From Delftia tsuruhatensis (GTDB lineage: Bacteria > Pseudomonadota > Gammaproteobacteria > Burkholderiales > Burkholderiaceae_C): a stretch of DNA of 64,000 nucleotides. Position numbers and translations under genes: made by a program. This document shows, in pieces, positions 18,056 to 26,380 of this stretch. Below the pieces are notes generated by a model. That model worked only from the letters and a program-made list of their open reading frames with translations, had not been told where the DNA came from and made no database searches. Where the stretch lies: NCBI RefSeq assembly GCF_903815225.1, contig NZ_LR813084.1, forward strand, positions 3,824,501-3,888,500. Reading direction: 5' to 3'. Every line of letters starts with the position of its first letter. Position 1 is the stretch's first letter.

Positions 18056-18694
18056 TCACATCGCGTCGTCGTTCTCCAGGCTCTTGACCAGCACGGCCGC
18101 CTGGGTGCGGCTGTAGCACTCCAGCTTCTTGAGGATGGCCGTCACATGCACCTTGACGGTGTTCTCGGCCAGGCCCAGTTCATGGGCGATCTGCTTGTTG
18201 AGCAAGCCGTCGGCCAGGCACAGCAGCACCCGGAACTGCTGGGGCGTGAGCTGGGCCAGTCGCGCGGCCAGCGCGGCATCGGCCTCGGAGCGCTCGGCCG
18301 CCATGGGCGGAAACCAGCTGCCGCCGTCCAGCACTTCCTGCAGCGCCGCGCCTATCGCCTCGGCCGGCGCCGACTTCGGGATGAAACCGGCGGCGCCGAA
18401 CTGCTGGGCCCGCCGGATCACGCGCGGATGGTCGTTGGAGGAGATCACCACCACCGGAATGTCCGGGTACTCGCCACGCACATGCAGCAGCGCCGAGAAG
18501 CCACGCGCTCCGGGCATGGCCAGGTCCAGCAGCACCAGCTCGATCTCCGGATGCTGCTGGAGCGCCGTGCCCAGCGTGGCGGCGCTGGCCGCCTCCAGCA
18601 CCGCGAACCGGGGCAGGGACTCGCGCAGCACATGGATGACCGCGGCGCGGAACAGCGGATGGTCATCGGCGACGAGAAGCGTGGGTTCGGACAT
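18056..18694 (-). CDS. NarL/FixJ-family response regulator
   Basis: A 212-residue regulator. The N-terminal receiver has the acidic pair DD at 10-11, phosphoacceptor Asp57 in LVLLDLAMPG, and the conserved lysine in FIPKSA. The C-terminal LuxR-type helix-turn-helix reads LTPQQFRVLLCLADGLLNKQIAHELGLAENTVKVHVTAILKKL. It converges tail to tail with the hybrid kinase, the probable phosphodonor. Likely targets are dctA and the porin that follow the same locus logic, but no binding site is proven. The ATG chosen starts directly with the receiver fold. Confidence 0.93.
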   Translation of the reverse strand: MSEPTLLVADDHPLFRAAVIHVLRESLPRFAVLEAASAATLGTALQQHPEIELVLLDLAMPGARGFSALLHVRGEYPDIPVVVISSNDHPRVIRRAQQFGAAGFIPKSAPAEAIGAALQEVLDGGSWFPPMAAERSEADAALAARLAQLTPQQFRVLLCLADGLLNKQIAHELGLAENTVKVHVTAILKKLECYSRTQAAVLVKSLENDDAM

Positions 18695-18864
18695 GGGCCA
18701 AGTCTGACACGTCTGGAAGCACTTGCCGCGCTCACCTTTCGTTGCAAGCTGGCACGCGGTTTGCAATCGGTTGCGTCATCACGCCTGCCCGCTGGCCGGT
18801 ACGCCCCGCAATTCGCACCCAAGGAGCCTTGAATTGACCGCTGAGCACTCTGCAAAGGACCCGC

Positions 18865-18900
18865 TGCACATCCCTGGTGCCCGGGCACCAGGGATGTGCA
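18865..18900. repeat. perfect 36-bp palindrome upstream of the porin
   Basis: The two 18-bp arms are exact reverse complements with no spacer (left arm TGCACATCCCTGGTGCCC). It lies in the 505-bp gap (18695-19199) between the response-regulator start and the porin start, 300 bp before the porin. No T-run follows either arm, so it is not a standard terminator. An operator or a transcript-borne hairpin are both possible. The rest of the gap has an AT-richer stretch at about 18930-18970, a plausible promoter zone, but I cannot fix promoter hexamers. Confidence 0.85.
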
Positions 18901-19199
18901 TGCAGACATTCAAGACGCGAGAGTGCAAAACACAAATTAAGTTTCGTCATAACTGTGTCAAAACTGCAACTTCGTGGCCGGCGCAATGCCTTGGATGCGT
19001 TGTAATACGCGGCTTAGCCAGTCACGCGCGCCTGCTCCGCCCCCTGCGAAGGCGCGCCGATGCCAGCCGGCCCCTGATGCGAAAACACCACTGTCCCAGG
19101 TTTGCCACGTAGCCCACCCCGGGCGATTGGTTCATCGTCTGGCCCGGTCACAGCACTGGCCAACCGTTTCCACTCTCCAACAATGAAAGACTCCTCAAC

Positions 19200-20228
19200 A
19201 TGAAACGTTCCTTCATCGCACTGGCCGCGACCCTGGCCTGCGCCGGCGCAGCCCATGCGCAAAGCTCGGTCCAGCTGACGGGCCTGGTGGATGCCTATGC
19301 AGGCTCCATGCGCATGGCCGGCGACGCCAACAGCAAGGGCGTCGTGGGTTCGGGCGGCATGACCACCTCCTGGTGGGGCATGAAGGGCCAGGAAGACCTG
19401 GGCGGCGGCCTGAAGGTCGACTTCCAGCTGACGGCCTTCATGCGTGTGGACACCGGCAGCCCCGGCCGTTTCGATGGCGACCCGTACTTCTCGCGCGATG
19501 CCAACGTCGGCCTGACCGGCGGCTTCGGCACGGTGCGCCTGGGCCGCGGCATGGCGCCCAATTTCCTGCCCACCATCCTGACCAACCCCTTCGGCGACTC
19601 CTTCACCATCTCGCCGCTGGTGCTGCACGCCAACGTGGGCACGGGCGCCTGGGGCTCGGCCAACCTGACCACGCCCTCCGACACCGGCTGGAGCAACCAG
19701 GTCGTCTACACCACGCCCAAGTTCGGCGGCCTGCAGGCCAACGTCCACTACCAGTTCGGTGAAAAGGGCGGCGACTCCGGCAAGAAGAACATCGGCGTGA
19801 ACGCCCTGTACTTCGGCGGCCCGCTGAGCCTGGTGGCCTTCTACGAGCGCGCCCAGATCAGCAACCCCGTGAGCCTGGCCGTGATGCCCACCAAGACCGA
19901 CTGGATGCTGGGCGGCACCTACAACTTCGAAGTGGCCAAGCTGTACGCGACCTATGGCCAGGCCAAGGTCAAGGACCTGGACCGCAAGAACAGCACCTAC
20001 TCGCTGGGCCTGGATGTGCCGCTGACCTCGGCCGGCACCATCAAGGCCGCCCTGGCCCGCACCAAGGCCGAAGTGGGCGCCGTGGACTCCACGCGCACCA
20101 CGGTCAGCCTGGGCTACGACCACTACCTGTCCAAGCGCACCGATGTCTACACCGTGCTCATGCACGACCGCATCACGGACCTGAAGTCGGGCACCAGCCT
20201 GATCGCGGGTATCCGCCACCGTTTCTAA
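19200..20228 (+). CDS. outer-membrane porin (GbpA/gram-negative trimeric porin family)
   Basis: A 342-residue porin. The signal peptide MKRSFIALAATLACAGAAHA is cut before QSSVQLTGLVDAY, the usual first strand of Burkholderiales porins. Alternating amphipathic beta strands follow, with the WWGMKGQEDLGGGLKVDFQL segment and the constriction-loop region after FGTVRLGRG. The chain ends in phenylalanine (RHRF), the assembly signal for outer-membrane barrels. Solute specificity cannot be read from sequence. Its position after a dicarboxylate transporter and sensor makes organic acids a candidate cargo. A strong intrinsic terminator follows. Confidence 0.95.
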   Translation: MKRSFIALAATLACAGAAHAQSSVQLTGLVDAYAGSMRMAGDANSKGVVGSGGMTTSWWGMKGQEDLGGGLKVDFQLTAFMRVDTGSPGRFDGDPYFSRDANVGLTGGFGTVRLGRGMAPNFLPTILTNPFGDSFTISPLVLHANVGTGAWGSANLTTPSDTGWSNQVVYTTPKFGGLQANVHYQFGEKGGDSGKKNIGVNALYFGGPLSLVAFYERAQISNPVSLAVMPTKTDWMLGGTYNFEVAKLYATYGQAKVKDLDRKNSTYSLGLDVPLTSAGTIKAALARTKAEVGAVDSTRTTVSLGYDHYLSKRTDVYTVLMHDRITDLKSGTSLIAGIRHRF

Positions 20229-20279
20229 GGCGACGCCCGGCCTGCCAGCACAGGCCGGGGATTCCGTCCCGCAGCTTTC

Positions 20280-20305
20280 AGCGAGGCTCTGCCTCGCTTT
20301 TTTTT
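20280..20305 (+). terminator. intrinsic terminator of the porin gene
   Basis: A 7-bp stem (GCGAGGC / GCCTCGC) with a 3-nt loop is followed by eight T residues, about 50 bp after the porin stop. Confidence 0.9.
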
Positions 20306-20466
20306 GCCTGTCCCTCAGGTCGATAGGCAATTTCTTCCACTGCTTTTTTTCACGAACGTCAAGAGAGAAAGCGATTGTCTGACAGCCCCAGTGCGCAATC
20401 TGGTGTGCAATAGAGTCCAGGCCCAGCCCCAAGCTCCGCCTGCGCTAGCCAGACAAGGAGGCCACC

Positions 20467-20631
20467 ATGCGCAGACCCAGCCCCCTCGGACGTCATCCCT
20501 TCATCGCCTTCTCCGCCACGGTCATCCTCGCCGTGGCCGCCAGCGTTGCCACCTTCTGGCTGGACAGCGCCGCCCCGGCCGCCGACACCCTGCTGCAAAA
20601 AGACCCGGGCGCCCTGCTGTCGTCCATGTGA
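20467..20631 (+). CDS. 54-residue single-span membrane peptide
   Basis: A short gene with a strong ribosome-binding site (AAGGAGG seven bases before ATG). The peptide starts MRRPSPLGRHPFIAFSATV and has one hydrophobic helix (FIAFSATVILAVAASVATFWL, about 12-32) and a short polar tail ending LLSSM. It resembles small single-span proteins annotated as hypothetical in this bacterial group; I do not know a function. It could be an exported peptide, as the helix could also be a signal sequence with cleavage near the two Ala-Ala pairs. It is convergent with the MCE lipoprotein gene, 46 bp away. Confidence 0.6.
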   Translation: MRRPSPLGRHPFIAFSATVILAVAASVATFWLDSAAPAADTLLQKDPGALLSSM

Positions 20632-20677
20632 TCCGCCCGGTGCCTGCGGCACCTTGGGCCACGTGATGGCAGCGCGT

Positions 20678-21361
20678 TCAGCGGCCCGCCGTCGCCGACT
20701 TCTCCAGCAATGACAGCCTGCGCCGCGCGGCGTCGGCCTCCTGCGTCCGCCCCGCCTGGTCCCAGGCCTTGGCCTGCAGCAGCAGCCATGCCATGGCCGG
20801 ACGGCTCCAGCCTTGCGCCGAAGCAGTGTCCACGCCCTGCTCCAGCAATTGCGGCGTGGCCTGGCCCGCACGCATCACCACAGCCGCGGCGACCAGCCGG
20901 GGCAGTGGCTCGCCGATCGATTGCACGACGACCGCCGCGCCAGCGGGGGACGCGATCAGCGCCTGCGCGACCGGGCGCTGGCTTTCAGGCAGCAGCGGCA
21001 CGTCAGCGGGCTGGGACCGGCCGGCGAGATAGCGGGCATAGGCCGCCTCGGCCGGGGCCGCGTCGCGCGCCAGTGCCTGGTAGGCCGGGCAGTCATCCCA
21101 TTCCAGGCTGGCCACCTGGGCGGCGCAGCGCATCAGCTCCAGCCGCGCGGCCAGGTCCGTGCGGCCGGTGGCCGCCACCTCGGCCCGCGCCTTGTCCCAC
21201 TCCATGGCCTGTACCCGCTGGCGCCCTTGCAGATAGGCCGACGAAGCCCGCCGGGCGGCCGACTCGGCATTGAGCGCCCAGTCCGGCGCGGGCGGCTGGC
21301 CGCCGCAGGCGCACAGCAACAGTGCCAAGGCGCCGGCACACCCCGTCTTTGCGATCTTCAT
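20678..21361 (-). CDS. lipoprotein of an MCE transport cluster
   Basis: A 227-residue lipoprotein. The signal MKIAKTGCAGALALLLCAC ends in a cysteine-containing lipobox before GGQPPAPDW. The mature part is alanine-rich and helical, with TPR-like spacing (NAESAARRASSAYLQGR, LARDAAPAEAAYARYLAGR, AWDQAGRTQEADAARRRL). The start codon overlaps the MCE gene stop (ATGA), so translation is coupled and the product probably works with it, perhaps at the outer membrane. The sequence does not clearly match the PqiC-type auxiliary lipoprotein; call it MCE-associated only by context. Confidence 0.7.
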   Translation of the reverse strand: MKIAKTGCAGALALLLCACGGQPPAPDWALNAESAARRASSAYLQGRQRVQAMEWDKARAEVAATGRTDLAARLELMRCAAQVASLEWDDCPAYQALARDAAPAEAAYARYLAGRSQPADVPLLPESQRPVAQALIASPAGAAVVVQSIGEPLPRLVAAAVVMRAGQATPQLLEQGVDTASAQGWSRPAMAWLLLQAKAWDQAGRTQEADAARRRLSLLEKSATAGR

Positions 21362-22350
21362 GGCAGCTTCAACTCCGGTGAATGTGCAAACGGCCACCTG
21401 CGCTGCAGGTCGGCCAGAACGCCTTCGAGGCGGCGCAGATTGCCTTCGACTTCGGCCCGCAGCGCTCCCAGGTCCGCCGTGGCCTCGCGCGCATTGGAGC
21501 CCACGGCCTGGGCTTCGGCCAGCACGGCGTCGACCTTGGACAGGGTGCGGCGCGTATCGGCCAGCAGGCCATTGAGCTGCACCACGGTGGAGCGTACCTC
21601 GGGCATGACGCCTCCGGCATCGAAGACCTGGCTGTCGGCACGCGCCACCATGCGCTCCATGCGCGCCAGCGTGGCGTTGGCGCGGTCGATCAGGGCGGAC
21701 ACCTTGCGGGCCTCCTGCTCGCTGCCCATGACCACGCCCAGCACGCCGCCCGGCCCCTGGATGCGCCCGGCCAGGCCGCGCAGCTCGGCCAGGGAGCCTC
21801 CCAGCGCAGAGTCCGCGGCCGTCAGCTGCGCGATATTGCCCAGCACCTCCTTGGCCGTGGCCATGATCTGCGGCAGCTCGGCCGTGGCGTCGCCGCGCAG
21901 CACGGGGCGTACCGCCTCGTCGGGCAAGGGCGGGTCGCTCAGGATGCCGCTGTAGGCCTTGATGGTCGTTCCACCGACCAGCCCCTTGACCAGGGTGAAC
22001 ACGCTGGACTCGCGCAGCCAGTGCGCGTCCTTGCGCGGCACGTCGATGAGGATGCGCACATTGCCGTCCGGCGCCAGCTCGATGCGCCGCACGCGGCCTA
22101 TCGGAAAACCCGAGAAGGTCATGTCCATGCCCACGCTCACGCCCTCGGAGTCGTCGGCCGTCAGCACCAGGCGCTGCGTGGGCTCGAACACACCGCGTGA
22201 ATAAAGCAGGTACAGCGCCGACCCCAGGATCAGCACCAGCGTGAACAGCAGCAGCCCTGCGGCCTTGGCGCGCAGATGGGCCACGGGCTTGAGGGCTTCG
22301 ATTTCCTCGCCGTCCCAGGGGTCTGGCGGCGTGCGCCGCGTATCGTTCAT
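21358..22350 (-). CDS. MCE-domain lipid-transport protein (MlaD-like)
   Basis: A 330-residue inner-membrane-anchored protein: short cytoplasmic N-terminus, one TM helix (AAGLLLFTLVLILGSALYLLY, about 30-50), an MCE domain (RLVLTADDSEGVSVGMDMTFSGFPIGRV and the following barrel strands, about 59-160), then long helices (about 160-320) with heptad-like pattern. This matches single-MCE proteins that form hexameric rings for periplasmic lipid passage. The upstream gene encodes the MlaE-type permease (49-bp gap) and the downstream gene a lipoprotein. No MlaF-type ATPase is in the cluster. Confidence 0.9.
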   Translation of the reverse strand: MNDTRRTPPDPWDGEEIEALKPVAHLRAKAAGLLLFTLVLILGSALYLLYSRGVFEPTQRLVLTADDSEGVSVGMDMTFSGFPIGRVRRIELAPDGNVRILIDVPRKDAHWLRESSVFTLVKGLVGGTTIKAYSGILSDPPLPDEAVRPVLRGDATAELPQIMATAKEVLGNIAQLTAADSALGGSLAELRGLAGRIQGPGGVLGVVMGSEQEARKVSALIDRANATLARMERMVARADSQVFDAGGVMPEVRSTVVQLNGLLADTRRTLSKVDAVLAEAQAVGSNAREATADLGALRAEVEGNLRRLEGVLADLQRRWPFAHSPELKLP

Positions 22351-22399
22351 GGCATTCCTTGTTCTGGCGCGGCCCGGGCCGCGCCGTGTTTCGCGGGTG

Positions 22400-23203
22400 T
22401 CAGTAATAGTTGCCCATGAGCGAGATCACCTCGATCAGCAGCAGCACGGCGAACATGCGCGCGAATCCGCCCAGTGCGGCGCCACCGAGCCGGTGGCGCC
22501 GCAGGGGCGCATACAGGCCCGAGGCCAGGGGCATGATGGCCACCGCGAGGCTGAAGAACCAGGTCTTGAGCACGAAGACCAGGGTCACGGCCGGCGTGAA
22601 GATCTGGCCGAAGATGCGCGTGTAGCCGGGCAGCCCGGCCAGGGTGAAGCCATAGACGCTCAGATAGACGGTGATGAGAGCCACCACGCAACTGAGCACG
22701 GCCAGCGTGACCGACGCGAACACCCCTGCGGCCGCGCGCGGCACCAGGGCCATGCGCAGCGGGTCAGCGCCACGCTCCTGCCAGGCCCTCAACTGCCCAC
22801 GTGCGCGCAGTTGCGCGATCAGTGTGCCGTTGGGAATGGTGCAGCGCATGGCCACGAAGAGGGCCGCCGTCAGCGGGATCAGCTCGATCACCAGCACGCG
22901 CACCACCATCTCCAGCGCATAGCGTGACAGGCCGTAGCTCAGCGCCGTGACGATGACGATGCGCGTGATGACCGCGCACATCAGCGCGGCCAGGCCCGTG
23001 AACCCCAGCAGGATGGGCCCCGTCTGCACATAGATCTGGTGGGCCATGGCCCGTCGTGCACCACGTCGGTAGCTCGAAGGCGACATGGCCAGCACCAGCA
23101 GCACGGCGCCCAGGTACACGCTTCGCCCCCAGGCCAGCGCATGGTCGCGCAGCGCCGCCCAGGCGCGATCGGGAAGGGACAGGGCTGCGTGGCTCAGGCT
23201 CAT
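22400..23203 (-). CDS. MlaE-family ABC permease
   Basis: A 267-residue MlaE/YrbE-type permease. It has an amphipathic N-terminus (SLPDRAWAALRDHALAWGRSVYLG) and the conserved block starting QIYVQTGPILLGFTGLAALMCAVITRIV, followed by several hydrophobic helices. The catalytic ATPase partner is not encoded beside it. First gene of a three-gene minus-strand unit with the MCE protein and the lipoprotein. The role is lipid movement between the membranes; direction and lipid are not deducible here. Confidence 0.88.
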   Translation of the reverse strand: MSLSHAALSLPDRAWAALRDHALAWGRSVYLGAVLLVLAMSPSSYRRGARRAMAHQIYVQTGPILLGFTGLAALMCAVITRIVIVTALSYGLSRYALEMVVRVLVIELIPLTAALFVAMRCTIPNGTLIAQLRARGQLRAWQERGADPLRMALVPRAAAGVFASVTLAVLSCVVALITVYLSVYGFTLAGLPGYTRIFGQIFTPAVTLVFVLKTWFFSLAVAIMPLASGLYAPLRRHRLGGAALGGFARMFAVLLLIEVISLMGNYY

Positions 23204-23263
23204 CGGCCGATGATAGCGAGCCGCGCCGGGGCGGCCCGTCGGACGCAGGCGCCACCAATCGTG

Positions 23264-23734
23264 CTAGACATGCCGCTTCGCGGTGGCGCCGGCATTGCCC
23301 AGGGATGACGCCAGCGGCTCATCGGCCTGGGCGTGCAGGGCCTCGATCAGGTGGCAGTAGCTGTCCGTGCCATCGCACTGGCTGCGCAGCTGCATCAGTT
23401 CATGCTCCAGCGCACGCAACTCGGCCAGGCGTTCACGCACGTGGCCCAGGTGGGCATCGAGCGTCTCGTTGGCGGCCTCGCAGTCGGCCTTGCTCGCTCC
23501 GTCCAGCGCCAGCAGCCTGCGCACCTCGTCCAGCGACATGTCCATGGCCCGGCACAGGCGGATGAAACGCAGGCGGTGCACGTCGCTGTCGCTGTAGAGC
23601 CGGTACTGGTTGTCCTCGCGCGCACCCGCGCTGAGCAGCCTTTCCTTTTCGTAGTAGCGGATATTGGCCGCAGCAACGCCGGAGCGCCGGGCTGCCTCGC
23701 CGATGCGCCAGCGCGCAGATTCATGTTGTGACAT
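23264..23734 (-). CDS. MerR-family metal-responsive regulator (CadR/PbrR type)
   Basis: A 156-residue MerR regulator: helix-turn-helix RIGEAARRSGVAAANIRYYEKE, a long dimerisation helix, and the metal-site cysteines Cys85, Cys120 and Cys127. The C-x6-C pair in SQCDGTDSYCHLIEALH matches the Cd/Pb/Zn-sensing branch. It diverges from a P1B-type ATPase; the shared 39-bp gap holds the operator, and its start codon lies just outside the proposed -35. It should repress and, with metal bound, twist the 19-bp-spacer promoter to activate the ATPase gene. Confidence 0.93.
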   Translation of the reverse strand: MSQHESARWRIGEAARRSGVAAANIRYYEKERLLSAGAREDNQYRLYSDSDVHRLRFIRLCRAMDMSLDEVRRLLALDGASKADCEAANETLDAHLGHVRERLAELRALEHELMQLRSQCDGTDSYCHLIEALHAQADEPLASSLGNAGATAKRHV

Positions 23735-23736
23735 GC

Positions 23737-23767
23737 TTGACCTTGAAGTGACTTCACCGTTTCCAAT
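23737..23767 (+). promoter_or_regulatory. MerR-type promoter/operator for the metal ATPase
   Basis: TTGACC (-35) and TCCAAT (-10) are separated by 19 bp, the over-long spacing typical of MerR-controlled promoters. The spacer contains the perfect dyad TGAAGT-G-ACTTCA (23744-23756). The predicted transcription start falls at or just before the ATPase ATG at 23774, which implies a leaderless or nearly leaderless message. Confidence 0.8.
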
Positions 23768-23773
23768 GCTCGC

Positions 23774-25966
23774 ATGAACTCCAACCGCCTGCCAAGCCCT
23801 CCGGGCAACGAGGCCTTGAACGCCTCCCCTCCCCCTTCATCGTCCGCCTGCGGCACCGATTGCTGCGCTCCGTTCACCATCACGCAGCCGACGCCGGGCC
23901 GCAGGAAGGCCCACGACCAACAAGGCCATGACCATGGCCATGATCACGCGCATGGCGACGGGCATGACCATGATCATGGACACGACCACGACGAAAGCGA
24001 TCCCCACGCCGGCCACGACCACAGCGTGCTGCCCGGCTGGCCGCGCATCGCGGCTGCCCTGGTCGCAGCGGTGCTGGCCGAGACGGCCCACTGGATCAGC
24101 GGCGCCCAGGGCGGCGTGCCGGCCCTTCAATACGGCGGTATGGCCGTGGCGGTGCTGGCCATCGTCCTGTCGGGGCTGGGTGTCTACAAGGCCGGCATCC
24201 GGGATGTGCTGCGCCTGAAGCTGGGCATCCACGCGCTGATGGCCGTGGCCGTCACGGGCGCCTTCCTGATCGGCCAATGGCCCGAGGCCGCCATGGTCAT
24301 GGCGCTGTATGCCGCCGCCGAGCGCATCGAGGACCAGGCCATGGACCGCGCGCGCAACGCCATCCGCAGCCTGCTGCAGATGGCCCCCGAAACCGCCGAC
24401 CTGATCGGACCCGACGGCCAGGTGCGCAAGATGGCCGCGACCGAAGTGCCTCTGGATGCCGTGGTGCGCGTGGCACCGGGCGCGCGCGTTCCGCTGGATG
24501 GCGTGGTCGTGCGCGGCGAAAGCTCGGTCAACCAGGCGCCCATCACAGGTGAAAGCGCCCTGGCCGACAAGGCACCCGGCGATGAACTCTACGCCGGCAG
24601 CATCAACCAGGATGGCGAACTGCAGATGCGCGTCATGGCGCCGGCCAACGACAGCCTGATCGCGCGCATCGTCCATGCCGTGGAGCAGGCCCAGGCCTCG
24701 AAGGCGCCGACGCAGCGTTTCGTGGACCGCTTCGCCGCCATCTACACGCCCATCGTGCTGGTGCTGGCCATCGCCCTGTTCCTGCTGGCGCCCCTGCTGA
24801 TGGACTGGGGCTGGCGCGAGGCCGCCTACCAGGCGCTGGCGCTGCTGGTCATCGCCTGCCCCTGCGCCCTGGTGCTGTCCACTCCCGTGACCGTGGTCAG
24901 CGCGCTGACGGCCGCCGCGCGGAGAGGCCTGCTGATCAAGGGCGGCCAGGCACTGGAATCCGCTCGCAAGCTGCGGGCCATCGCCCTGGACAAGACCGGC
25001 ACGCTGACCACGGGCAGCCCCCGCCTGGTGGAATGGCGGTCCGTGAGCGAAGCCACCGCCGACGCCACCGCCACAGCCGATACCGAACGCGTCGCCGCAC
25101 ATGCGCTGGCCCTGGCCGGCCGCTCCGACCACCCGGTCTCGCGTGCCATTGCCACCGGGCTGCAGGCCGACGCACCTGTTGCTGCCCATGCTGCCCGTGT
25201 CACGGTGAGCCGGCTGCTGGCCCTGCCCGGCCGAGGCGTGCAGGCCGACATCGACGGTCAGCCCTGGACACTGGCCAACCTGCGCTGGGTGCAGGAGCAA
25301 GGCTGGGACAGCGCCGCGCTGCGCGCCAGCCTGGCCAGCCATGAGGCCCAGGGCCGCACCGTGACCCTGCTGGCCGATGCCGGCGGCGTGCGGGCCCTGT
25401 TCGCCGTGGCCGACCCGCTGCGCCCGCAGGCCCGCGAGGCCGTGGCCCGGCTCCAGGCCCTGGGCGTGCAGCCCGTGGTGCTCAGTGGCGACAACACGGC
25501 CACCGTGCGCTCCATCGCGGCCGAGGCCGGCATCGAGGACGCGCGCGGCAGCCTGCTGCCGCAGGACAAGCTCGACGCCCTGGCCGATCTGCAGCGCACG
25601 CGCGGCCCCACGGCCATGACGGGCGACGGCATCAACGATGCCCCGGCCCTGGCGCAGGCCGACATCGGCTTTGCCATGGGCGGCATGCACAGCACGGGCA
25701 TGGCCATGGAGACCGCCGACGTGGTGCTCATGAACGACGACCTGCGCCGCCTGCCCGAAGTCGTGGAACTGTCGCGCAGCGCCCATTCCGTGCTCTGGCA
25801 GAACATCGCCCTGTCGCTGGGCGTCAAGCTGCTGTTCTTCGGCCTGGCGCTGGCCGGCAACGCCAGCATGTGGCTGGCCGTGCTGGCGGACATGGGCGTG
25901 AGCCTGCTCGTGGTCGCCAACGGCCTGCGCCTGCGCCGCTGGGGCAGCGACAAGGAGAACACATGA
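23774..25966 (+). CDS. P1B-type heavy-metal-exporting ATPase (ZntA/CadA-like)
   Basis: A 730-residue exporter of Zn/Cd/Pb. Instead of a full heavy-metal-associated domain, the N-terminus has CGTDCCAPF (about 26-34) and a histidine/aspartate-rich stretch (residues 51-84) likely to bind metal. Core motifs: TGES in the actuator domain, CPCALVL in the transport helix, phosphorylated Asp406 in DKTGTLT, SDHP in the nucleotide domain, and TGDGINDAPAL. The ATG lies only seven bases after the proposed -10, so translation may be leaderless or start later; no clear ribosome-binding site is seen. Its stop overlaps the start of the DUF3703 gene. Confidence 0.95.
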   Translation: MNSNRLPSPPGNEALNASPPPSSSACGTDCCAPFTITQPTPGRRKAHDQQGHDHGHDHAHGDGHDHDHGHDHDESDPHAGHDHSVLPGWPRIAAALVAAVLAETAHWISGAQGGVPALQYGGMAVAVLAIVLSGLGVYKAGIRDVLRLKLGIHALMAVAVTGAFLIGQWPEAAMVMALYAAAERIEDQAMDRARNAIRSLLQMAPETADLIGPDGQVRKMAATEVPLDAVVRVAPGARVPLDGVVVRGESSVNQAPITGESALADKAPGDELYAGSINQDGELQMRVMAPANDSLIARIVHAVEQAQASKAPTQRFVDRFAAIYTPIVLVLAIALFLLAPLLMDWGWREAAYQALALLVIACPCALVLSTPVTVVSALTAAARRGLLIKGGQALESARKLRAIALDKTGTLTTGSPRLVEWRSVSEATADATATADTERVAAHALALAGRSDHPVSRAIATGLQADAPVAAHAARVTVSRLLALPGRGVQADIDGQPWTLANLRWVQEQGWDSAALRASLASHEAQGRTVTLLADAGGVRALFAVADPLRPQAREAVARLQALGVQPVVLSGDNTATVRSIAAEAGIEDARGSLLPQDKLDALADLQRTRGPTAMTGDGINDAPALAQADIGFAMGGMHSTGMAMETADVVLMNDDLRRLPEVVELSRSAHSVLWQNIALSLGVKLLFFGLALAGNASMWLAVLADMGVSLLVVANGLRLRRWGSDKENT

Positions 25967-26349
25967 CGCCGGGCCAGCGGCGCGCCGCTTTCGCGCATCT
26001 GCTGGGCAGCTTCCGGGCCAGCGCCGACCAGCCCCCTCAAAGACGCTGGCTGCTGCTCGAAGCCAGCCATGTGCTCGGCCAGGAGATGCTGGGCCTGCAC
26101 TGGCGCTCCCACTGGTGGATGCTGCGCCACGCATTGCAGTTGCGCGACGCGGGCGAGGTATCGGGCCAGCTGCTGCGCCTGGCCCTGGTGCCGGCGGGAC
26201 ACCTGCTGAACCGGCTGCCGCGCGGCAACATCGGCCGCGCCACCGTGCCCGCCACGCTGCCGATGGAGATGCCTCCCGCCATCTCGGCGCTGATCGCCGA
26301 GGCGCTGCGCGCCACGCGCGGGCGGACGGCGCGCAGGCCCCCGGCCTGA
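25963..26349 (+). CDS. DUF3703 protein
   Basis: A 128-residue soluble protein that begins inside the ATPase stop codon (ATGA). It has the DUF3703 pattern: ERAHVLGQ-like segment here EASHVLGQEMLGLHWRSHWWMLRHALQLRD, then EVSGQLLRLALVPAGHLLNRLPRGNIGRATV. DUF3703 genes often accompany metal-efflux genes, and the histidine/tryptophan-rich block could bind metal, but no biochemical role is established to my knowledge. Coupling to the ATPase supports a role in the same response. Confidence 0.8.
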   Translation: MTPGQRRAAFAHLLGSFRASADQPPQRRWLLLEASHVLGQEMLGLHWRSHWWMLRHALQLRDAGEVSGQLLRLALVPAGHLLNRLPRGNIGRATVPATLPMEMPPAISALIAEALRATRGRTARRPPA

Positions 26350-26380
26350 GGGAACTTCCACCCTCCATCCGGTATCATCC

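Noticed and set aside
23837-26368. 843-residue minus-strand frame opposite the metal ATPase
   Set aside because: Low-complexity shadow of the ATPase gene, which has all expected catalytic motifs on the plus strand.
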